62,016 nucleotides of DNA, taken from contig PMJR01000069.1 in assembly GCA_003158475.1 (NCBI GenBank), forward strand, positions 1-62,016, read 5' to 3'. Shown here piece after piece: positions 55,356-62,016 of the stretch (positions within the stretch are counted from its first letter, which is position 1; each line of letters begins with the position of its first letter). Source of the DNA: Ignavibacteriota bacterium (lineage in GTDB: Bacteria > Bacteroidota > Ignavibacteria > UBA10030 > UBA6906). The position numbers were made by a program, and so were the translations under genes. Below the pieces are notes generated by a model that searched no databases, was not told the origin of the DNA, and saw only the letters and a list, made by a program, of their open reading frames with translations.

Positions 55356-55727
55356 CTACTTCGGGGGTGTCGCGGGGACCGGCGAAGGGTTCGACTGCTC
55401 CGGCATGGTCACGGGGGCCTCGGCCGGCGGAAGCTGCGGTGTTACGGCAGTTCTTCCGCCCTTGGAAAGGACGCTTTCGACATTCCCGGAGCTCCTTGAA
55501 GGAAGGAAAAACACGTTGATCACGAGACTGAGAACGATGAACGCTGCGGCCAGCACCTGCGTGCCTCGGATGAGGAAGTCAGCGGTCCTCCGTACTCCAA
55601 AGACCATACCAACATTCCCCCCGCCGAATGTCCCGGCGAGCCCCCCTCCTTTGCTGGATTGCATCAGTATGACGACGATCAGAAGAAGACAGATGATGAT
55701 TTCAAGCGACATCAATAATGTAAACAT
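55356..55727 (-). CDS. secG: Preprotein translocase subunit SecG
   Basis: 'LLIVVILMQSSKGGGLAGTFGGGNVGMVFGVRRTADFLIRGT'. Confidence 0.93.
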   Translation of the reverse strand: MFTLLMSLEIIICLLLIVVILMQSSKGGGLAGTFGGGNVGMVFGVRRTADFLIRGTQVLAAAFIVLSLVINVFFLPSRSSGNVESVLSKGGRTAVTPQLPPAEAPVTMPEQSNPSPVPATPPK

Positions 55728-55801
55728 GGACGCACTCGCTGTGGAAGATACTCAATAATCGTTCTAAGATACGAAAAGATGCATAGTGAAGCAATAGTCC
55801 G

Positions 55802-56464
55802 CTAGATATTGTATCCCCAGGCCCTCAACTTTTCGGCAGTGAGCGGCTCGGGGACGGAAGCGCCTTTCTCCGACGTAACGAGTCTTTCGATGTATTTCCC
55901 TATGACGTCAAACTCCAGGTTTACCCGCATTCCCTTCCTGGCGTGAGAGAGCGTGGTTTTGCTGAGCGTGTGGGGTATGACAGCAACCGTAAACTCGTTC
56001 CCCCCCGCGGAGGCGACCGTGAGGCTGACACCATCGACGGCGATCGACCCGACAGGAATCACGTACTTCGCGAAGGGAGCCGGAAACGTGATGGTCACCA
56101 GATGACTGCTCTCTTTCACTTCGACGCCTGCAATCGTACCGACGCAGTCGACGTGACCGAGCACGAGGTGCCCCCCCAATCGTTCGTTCAGCCTGACCGG
56201 AAGTTCGAGGTTCACTTCAGTTCCCGCGCCGAACTCGCCGAGCGTCGTTTTGCTCAGGGTCTCCTCGACTGCCTGGACCGTGAATGTCCGTGTCGATTTG
56301 GCGATCACGGTCAGACACGCCCCGTTCAGCGAGATGCTGTCGTTCACGCGCAGCTCCGACGATGAAGCAGGCGCCTCCACCGTCATGCGAACTCCCCCTC
56401 CTTCACAAATGACGCCGCTCACGCGGCCGATCTCGCCTATGATACCGGTAAACACTACGGTCAT
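55802..56464 (-). CDS. ribE: Riboflavin synthase, alpha subunit
   Basis: 'VFTGIIGEIGRV', 'LNGACLTV', 'LGGHLVLGHVDCVGTI', 'IAVDGVSLTV'. Confidence 0.95.
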   Translation of the reverse strand: MTVVFTGIIGEIGRVSGVICEGGGVRMTVEAPASSSELRVNDSISLNGACLTVIAKSTRTFTVQAVEETLSKTTLGEFGAGTEVNLELPVRLNERLGGHLVLGHVDCVGTIAGVEVKESSHLVTITFPAPFAKYVIPVGSIAVDGVSLTVASAGGNEFTVAVIPHTLSKTTLSHARKGMRVNLEFDVIGKYIERLVTSEKGASVPEPLTAEKLRAWGYNI

Positions 56465-57594
56465 CTCCCCTGTCTGAACTGCGTTGTGAAAAGCACGTCC
56501 TTCCCAACGCGGCGGGTCTGGAACCCCGTGAAGCGTACGAAAGGCGATTTCCGCCGTCTCCCGCTCCCGAATACCGGGACCCCGGCGCCGAGCATCAACG
56601 GCGTGACGAATATGCTCAACTCGTCGGCAAGCCCCTCTCCCAGGAACTGTGTGAAAATGCTGCTCCCTCCTTCCACGAGCACGGATCCGACGGAGAACCT
56701 GTACAGCGCCGCGAGAACTTCACGGAGTCCCAGCACCCCCTTCGGGGCGGGAAAGCGGAGCACGAGAATCCCCCTTGCTTCGAGCCGCTGCACCTTGCTC
56801 TTTGCGGCTGCCGCGGCACGCTCGGAGACGCAGAGGAAAACGCCCCGACCTCTGTCACGCCGCAGGACGCTTGCATGCTCGGGGATCGACAGGCGTCCGT
56901 CTATCACCACCACATGCGGATCGTGTCCCCGGGAATGCCGGACAGTGAGGTGGGGGTTGTCGGCATGCACGGTGCCGGCCCCCACGAGCACCGCGTCGTG
57001 CTCCGCGCGCCATCTGTGCACCAGCCGGAGCGAGGGGCTCGAGGTGAGATACCTGGGGGCCCGCTCTCCCCCTATGAATCCGTCGATGCTCTGGGCAATC
57101 TTCACATGGACGTACGGCATCGCCCGGGCGATATGCTTCAGGAAGAACCTGTTCAACTGCCTTGCTTCAGCCTCGAGAAGACCGCACGACACGCGTATCC
57201 CGGCCCCACGCAGCGCCCGTATTCCTCTTCCCGCGACAAGCGGGTTGGGGTCCTTCATTGCGATCACCACGGACCCGATCCCGGAGGCGATGATCCTCTC
57301 CGTGCATGGTGGGGTCTTGCCGTAGTGTGCACACGGTTCCAGGTTGACGAACAGGGTGGTCCCTGCGAGATTGCCCCGGGCCAACCGGAGGCAATCGACC
57401 TCCGCGTGCGGGCCACCGAACCGACGGTGCCAGCCGCGGGCAATGATCCTGTTCCCGCGGACGAGAACCGCCCCCACGAGTGGGTTCGGGCTCACGCGTC
57501 CTTTCCCCCGAGATGCGAGCTTCATGCATTCCCGCATGAAACGTTCATCCGGCGCGACGGCGGCCCTGGCATGTCCCGGCTTGAGCGGGCTCAT
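56461..57594 (-). CDS. ribD: Bifunctional riboflavin deaminase/reductase
   Basis: 'MRECMKLASRGKGRVSPNPLVGAVLV', 'HAEVDCL...LFVNLEPCAHYGKTPPC', 'VLVEGGSSIFTQFL'. Confidence 0.95.
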   Translation of the reverse strand: MSPLKPGHARAAVAPDERFMRECMKLASRGKGRVSPNPLVGAVLVRGNRIIARGWHRRFGGPHAEVDCLRLARGNLAGTTLFVNLEPCAHYGKTPPCTERIIASGIGSVVIAMKDPNPLVAGRGIRALRGAGIRVSCGLLEAEARQLNRFFLKHIARAMPYVHVKIAQSIDGFIGGERAPRYLTSSPSLRLVHRWRAEHDAVLVGAGTVHADNPHLTVRHSRGHDPHVVVIDGRLSIPEHASVLRRDRGRGVFLCVSERAAAAAKSKVQRLEARGILVLRFPAPKGVLGLREVLAALYRFSVGSVLVEGGSSIFTQFLGEGLADELSIFVTPLMLGAGVPVFGSGRRRKSPFVRFTGFQTRRVGKDVLFTTQFRQGR

Positions 57595-57597
57595 TGC

Positions 57598-59040
57598 TCA
57601 GCGCCTGAGCGAGAACATGAACCTGCTTCCTTTGCCAACGATGCTCTCCACCCGGATTGTCCCTCCGTGGGCTTCGACGATATGCTTCACGATCGCAAGC
57701 CCCAGCCCTGTCCCCCCGACATCCCGGGAGCGGTCTTTGTCAACACGGTAGAACCGCTCGAAGATCCGTCCGAGATGCTGTCCGGGGATCCCGCTCCCGG
57801 TATCCGCCACCTCCACGCAGACCGCGTCCGTCCCCTCGCGCTTCGCGCTGACCGTGATTGATCCGCCGTCTTCCGTGTACTTGATGGCGTTGTCGAGGAG
57901 GTTGATCATAACCTGCTTCAGTCGTTCCCTGTCGGCATACACCTTGTCATCCGTGCATTCTCCCGTGGCCAGCGTCAGTCTGAGGTTTTTTTTTGCAGCC
58001 GCGGGGGCCATCTCGTCGCTCACCTCCCGCAGGAGGTCCGCCAGGGGCATGAAGCGGAAGCTCATCTTCATCTCACCGGATTCAATCCGGGAGATCTCGA
58101 TGAGATCGTTGAGCAGGGCGTTGAGCCGTCCGGCATGTTTGTGCGCTTTCTCCAGGAATTCCCTGTTGACCGCCGGATCATCCACCGCACCGTCGAGGAG
58201 CGTCTCGAGGAATCCCTGAAGCGAGAAAATCGGCGTGCGCAGTTCGTGAGAGACGTTCCCCAGGAACTCGCTTCTTACCCGCTCGAGCTTCTTCAACTGG
58301 GTGATGTCATTTCCAAGTTTTCCCGCCATGTCATTGATTGAGGAGGCGAGTGTCCCGATCTCATCCCTGGTCGTCACCGGGATTCGGCGCGAGAGCTCCC
58401 CTTCACGGATCGCGCGCGCGGCACTGGCGATCTCCAGTATGGGTCTCGTGATCCGCCTCGAGGCGCGGGAACTCACAACGGCGATGATGATGACGGAGAG
58501 GAGGCCGATTGCCCAGATGATGATCTGGACCTGGCGGTCGAGCGCCTGTATGTCGCTGAACGGGCGGGCGACGCGGACGTACAGAGTGTCGCTTCCGTGA
58601 AGGGTCTCCTGTACCACCATCGTCGCGGCGTACAGGAATTCTTCATGCACCGTGGCGCTTTCCCGCCGGTTCAGACCGAATGTGCCGGACCGGCTTCCCT
58701 CGATCTCGGGGCGATGGAGATGGTTTTCCACCGTCGGGAGAGAATCAGCGGGGATCTCGGAGTCGAGCAAAACCACGCCGTCCGCGCGAATGAAGGTCAG
58801 TCGGAGGTTGAGCGACCGCGCCATCCGGCGGATCGTCGTCTCGTGGTTCGCCAGAGAATCCGCCGGGAATTCCCCGCCGCGCACAAGGGCCGCAACCGCC
58901 TCCACGTGCGCGCAGAGTGCCGATTCGGCGCGGCGATCGAGGTAGCTCTTTATTTGCCACGAGGAGAATAGGCTGAAGACCGCCACTCCGGTGACGGTCA
59001 GTCCGATGTACGTGGCGAGGAGCTTCGCGCGGAGTGTCAC
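57598..59040 (-). CDS. PhoR-like sensor histidine kinase
   Basis: HAMP; 'FLGNVSHELRTPIFSLQGFLETLLDG'; 'DTGSGIPGQHLGRIFERFYRVDKDRSRDVGGTGLGLAIVKHIVEAHGG'; GTG start at 59040. Confidence 0.94.
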   Translation of the reverse strand: MTLRAKLLATYIGLTVTGVAVFSLFSSWQIKSYLDRRAESALCAHVEAVAALVRGGEFPADSLANHETTIRRMARSLNLRLTFIRADGVVLLDSEIPADSLPTVENHLHRPEIEGSRSGTFGLNRRESATVHEEFLYAATMVVQETLHGSDTLYVRVARPFSDIQALDRQVQIIIWAIGLLSVIIIAVVSSRASRRITRPILEIASAARAIREGELSRRIPVTTRDEIGTLASSINDMAGKLGNDITQLKKLERVRSEFLGNVSHELRTPIFSLQGFLETLLDGAVDDPAVNREFLEKAHKHAGRLNALLNDLIEISRIESGEMKMSFRFMPLADLLREVSDEMAPAAAKKNLRLTLATGECTDDKVYADRERLKQVMINLLDNAIKYTEDGGSITVSAKREGTDAVCVEVADTGSGIPGQHLGRIFERFYRVDKDRSRDVGGTGLGLAIVKHIVEAHGGTIRVESIVGKGSRFMFSLRR

Positions 59041-59044
59041 GTGC

Positions 59045-59731
59045 TCACTCCTTAAATTTGTACCCGACGCCCTTGATCGTCTCGATTGAGGAGGCATCCT
59101 CGCCGAGTTTTTCCCGGATCTTCCGGATATGGACGTCAATCGTACGGTCGATAACCACCACATCGGATCCCCAGATCGACTGCAGGAGCATCTCCCGCGA
59201 GAAGACTTTGCCCGGACTGGAAGCGAGGAGCGCGAGGAGCTCGAATTCCTTCCGGGGGAAGAATACCTCTTTTTTGCCGATCCGTACGGTAAACGAGGTG
59301 CGGCTGATTTCCAGGCGACCCGCTCTGATCACCGGGGGCTCCGCGACCTCGTCCTGGGAGAGACCCGACCTCCGGAGGACCGCCTTCACGCGGGCAACCA
59401 GCTTCCTGGGGCTGATGGGCTTCTGGATGTAGTCGTCGGCGCCCAGCTCGAGCCCGACCACTTCATCCACCTCGCTGGAGCTTGCCGTCAGAAAAAGGAC
59501 GGGGACAGAGGAAGTCCGGGGATCGCTCTTGAGTTTCTTGCAGGTCTCGAACCCGTCGAGCACGGGCATCATGACATCGAGAATGACGAGATCCGGGGGT
59601 GTCGAGGCCTTTTCGAGCGCCTCCTTGCCGTTGTAGGCGGAGACGACCTCGTAGCCTTCTTTGGCAAGGTTGTACCTGAGCAGATCAACAATATCCCGCT
59701 CGTCATCGACAACGAGGATTCTTTTTTTCAC
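59045..59731 (-). CDS. OmpR/PhoB-type response regulator
   Basis: 'ILVVDDERDIVDLLRYNL', 'DLVILDVMMPVLDGFETC', C-terminal winged helix 'VVIDRTIDVHIRKIREKLGEDASSIETIKGVGYKF'. Confidence 0.95.
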   Translation of the reverse strand: MKKRILVVDDERDIVDLLRYNLAKEGYEVVSAYNGKEALEKASTPPDLVILDVMMPVLDGFETCKKLKSDPRTSSVPVLFLTASSSEVDEVVGLELGADDYIQKPISPRKLVARVKAVLRRSGLSQDEVAEPPVIRAGRLEISRTSFTVRIGKKEVFFPRKEFELLALLASSPGKVFSREMLLQSIWGSDVVVIDRTIDVHIRKIREKLGEDASSIETIKGVGYKFKE

Positions 59732-59737
59732 GTGAGG

Positions 59738-60742
59738 TCAGGGAAACAGGACTTCTTTGCCGGTCCTGGCTGATTTGTACACGGCGTCGACGGTTTTCAT
59801 GCGCTGCACGGCCTCTTCGGCCGTCGAGATCACGGGGTGGATATTGCGCACGGCACCCAGGAAATGCTTCAGTTCGTTTTCGTACGACTGCTTGAACAGG
59901 TGCTGGGGCGGTTCCATTCTGGCCGGCGCCAGGTTGACCAGGCTGCCGTGAAGTTCCTTGTTCACCCGCAGCGGGTTGAGGCTCGCGGTACCCTCGGATC
60001 CGAACAGGTAGTAGTAGTACACATCGTCATCGATGATCATCGACCAGCTCACCTCGATGTTGACGAGCGAGCCGGTTTTCAGTGCGATGGTCACCAGGGA
60101 GGTGTCTTCGACCTGCTTCGTTTTGTGATGGAAATTCGTGGCGCTCACGCGACGCACGTCCGGGTATCCCATGAGCCACAGGGCGAGGTCGAGCATGACG
60201 ATCCCGAGGTCGATGAAGACCCCTCCTCCCGACTTTTCCTTCTGCGTCACCCAGGGGCTGACCGAACTCCGTCTCCTGAGCCACGCGGTCTTGGCGTAGA
60301 AGAGTTTTCCGAGTTCCTTCGATTCGATGAAACTTTTCAGCAGCATCGTGTCGGGACGAAACCGGTGATTCATGCCGACCATGAGATGCCGCTTCATCGC
60401 CTTCGCCGCCTCGCACATCTCCACCGCTTCGTCGTACCGCCTGGCGATGGGTTTCTCCACAAGGACGTCGCACCCCGCCTTCAGGGAGGAAAGCGCGGCC
60501 TCCCTGTGGGCGTCTGTCGATGTTGCCACGATGACGCAATCCAGGCCCTCGTTGGCGAGCATCTGTTCGGCATCGGCGTACGTCCTTTTGACGCCGAATT
60601 TCTCCCCGACGAGTTTCGCGCGCGACCGGTCACGGTCGCACACGGCGACAATTTCCGCGTCCGGCAGTTGCGAAAGTATGGGGAGGTGAACGACCTGCGC
60701 CACCCAGCCGAGCCCGATCACCCCGATCTTCACCTTGTCCAT
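59738..60742 (-). CDS. Gfo/Idh/MocA family oxidoreductase
   Basis: 'VKIGVIGLGWVAQVVHLPILSQLPDAEIVAVCDRD', 'GCDVLVEKPIARRYDEAVEM'; start at 60742. Confidence 0.93.
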   Translation of the reverse strand: MDKVKIGVIGLGWVAQVVHLPILSQLPDAEIVAVCDRDRSRAKLVGEKFGVKRTYADAEQMLANEGLDCVIVATSTDAHREAALSSLKAGCDVLVEKPIARRYDEAVEMCEAAKAMKRHLMVGMNHRFRPDTMLLKSFIESKELGKLFYAKTAWLRRRSSVSPWVTQKEKSGGGVFIDLGIVMLDLALWLMGYPDVRRVSATNFHHKTKQVEDTSLVTIALKTGSLVNIEVSWSMIIDDDVYYYYLFGSEGTASLNPLRVNKELHGSLVNLAPARMEPPQHLFKQSYENELKHFLGAVRNIHPVISTAEEAVQRMKTVDAVYKSARTGKEVLFP

Positions 60743-60758
60743 GGTTGAACCGGCGGCG

Positions 60759-62016
60759 TCATGACGTAATCCTCCGGGCGCCCGCAAGGAATGCCGTAAC
60801 AGAACGGGCGACCCCCGCGGGGTCGAGGCCGAGTTCGGCCTGGAGTTCCTGGGGCGTTCCGTGATCGATGAACCGATCCGGTATCCCCAGGGAAAGAAGA
60901 CGGACGCCGGTGATCCCCTCAGAGGCAAGGAATTCCGCCACCGCACTTCCGAAACCCCCTATCACAACGTTGTCCTCGAGCGTGACAAGGCGCGGGATGC
61001 GCAGTGCGACTCCCCGAAGGAGGTCACTGTCAAGGGGCTTGACGAACCGCATGTTGACAACCTCGGCCGTGATCCCCTCGTGTGATAGCAATTCCGCTGC
61101 GTTGATTGCAACGTTCGTCATCGTCCCGATTGCAAGCAACGCGACGTCGGTCCCGGTGCGCAGCGTCTCCCCTTTCCCGAACGGGATCAGGTCGAACCCT
61201 TCCTTCATCGGAACCCCCATGCCGTTCCCGCGGGGATACCGGAGGGCGATGGGACCGCCTTCGTACTGAACTGCCGTGTAGAGCATGTCGCGGAGTTCGC
61301 TCTCATCCTTCGGGGCCATGATCGCCATGCCGGGAATCATCCGGAGGTAGCTGAGATCGAACACGCCGTGATGCGTGGGCCCGTCCGCACCGACGAGACC
61401 CCCCCTGTCGAGCGCAAAGACAACATGGAGGTGCTGCAGGGATACGTCGTGGATGAGCTGGTCGAACGCCCTCTGGAGGAACGTCGAATATATCGCGACT
61501 ATCGGGACGGCTCCCTGCGTTGCGAGGCCTGCCGCGAAGGTCACACCGTGCTGTTCGGCGATCCCCACGTCATAGAATCGCTCAGGCATCTCCTTCTGAA
61601 GCTGATCCAGCCCCGTCCCGTCGGGCATCGCCGCGGTGAGCGCAACGATTTTCGGGTTCGTCCTGGCCAGCTGGAGCACGGCGGTGCCGAAGACCTTGGT
61701 GTAGGAGGGAGCGGACTCGGCCTTCTTCGGAGAGACCCCGGTCACCTTGTCAAAGGGGGTCACGCCGTGAAGCCTCTGCACGTCCACTTCCGCGGGTCTG
61801 TAGCCCTTCCCCTTCTGCGTTATCGTATGGACGAGTATCGGGCCGTTGTACCCTTTTACTTCCTGGAATATCCTGACAAGCTGGGCGATATTGTGGCCGT
61901 TGATCGGACCGAAGTAGCGAAAGCCGAGCGCTTCAAAAAGCATCCCGGGGGTCACGATGACCTTGATCCCTTCTTCCACGCGGGCGGCGACACGGCGAAG
62001 CCGGTCGCCCCACACA
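60759..62016 (-). CDS. dxs: 1-deoxy-D-xylulose-5-phosphate synthase (5' end truncated by window edge)
   Basis: 'FEALGFRYFGPINGHN', 'TQKGKGYRPAE', 'DVGIAEQHGVTFAAGLA', 'ALDRGGLVGADGPTHHGVFDLSYLRMIPGMAIMAPKDE'. Confidence 0.96.
   Translation of the reverse strand, partial: VWGDRLRRVAARVEEGIKVIVTPGMLFEALGFRYFGPINGHNIAQLVRIFQEVKGYNGPILVHTITQKGKGYRPAEVDVQRLHGVTPFDKVTGVSPKKAESAPSYTKVFGTAVLQLARTNPKIVALTAAMPDGTGLDQLQKEMPERFYDVGIAEQHGVTFAAGLATQGAVPIVAIYSTFLQRAFDQLIHDVSLQHLHVVFALDRGGLVGADGPTHHGVFDLSYLRMIPGMAIMAPKDESELRDMLYTAVQYEGGPIALRYPRGNGMGVPMKEGFDLIPFGKGETLRTGTDVALLAIGTMTNVAINAAELLSHEGITAEVVNMRFVKPLDSDLLRGVALRIPRLVTLEDNVVIGGFGSAVAEFLASEGITGVRLLSLGIPDRFIDHGTPQELQAELGLDPAGVARSVTAFLAGARRITS

Overview
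The window looks like a chromosomal fragment of a Bacteroidota/Ignavibacteria-like bacterium. The main clue is a T9SS-type C-terminal sorting sequence containing 'NYPNPFNPSTTIRF'; taxonomy is inference. (1) ~0.4-7.5 kb is a compact, single-strand mobile element: tyrosine integrase, small HTH protein, D5/P4-like primase-helicase and several small unknown ORFs, one resembling a phage structural protein. It sits directly behind a cytochrome b gene. (2) 7.6-14.1 kb is housekeeping: cytochrome b, Rieske protein, lipid kinase, dapF, tmRNA (deduced tag ADYNYALAA), LOG-family protein, YgfZ/GcvT-like protein. (3) 14.3-22.7 kb is a tightly packed six-gene operon for a highly divergent Opp/Dpp-type ABC machine. 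It has a large lipoprotein, a membrane-anchored substrate-binding-like protein, an SH3-like protein, two permeases and a fused double ATPase. This is my best candidate for an undescribed system. (4) 24-48 kb is a large carbohydrate locus with five Gfo/Idh/MocA oxidoreductases, four DUF1080 (3-keto-disaccharide hydrolase) domains, TIM-barrel isomerases, an MFS transporter and a GH3. It is translationally coupled to a heptaheme cytochrome c, a membrane cytochrome-b-like protein and ApbE. (5) 48-62 kb has an unknown 611-aa cysteine-rich protein, a four-CHRD T9SS cargo protein, an S23-like four-helix-bundle protein beside a hairpin repeat and tRNA-Lys(CTT), secG, ribE, ribD, a PhoR/PhoB-like two-component system, another Gfo/Idh, and a 5'-truncated dxs. 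All functional calls come from reading motifs; no database search was run.
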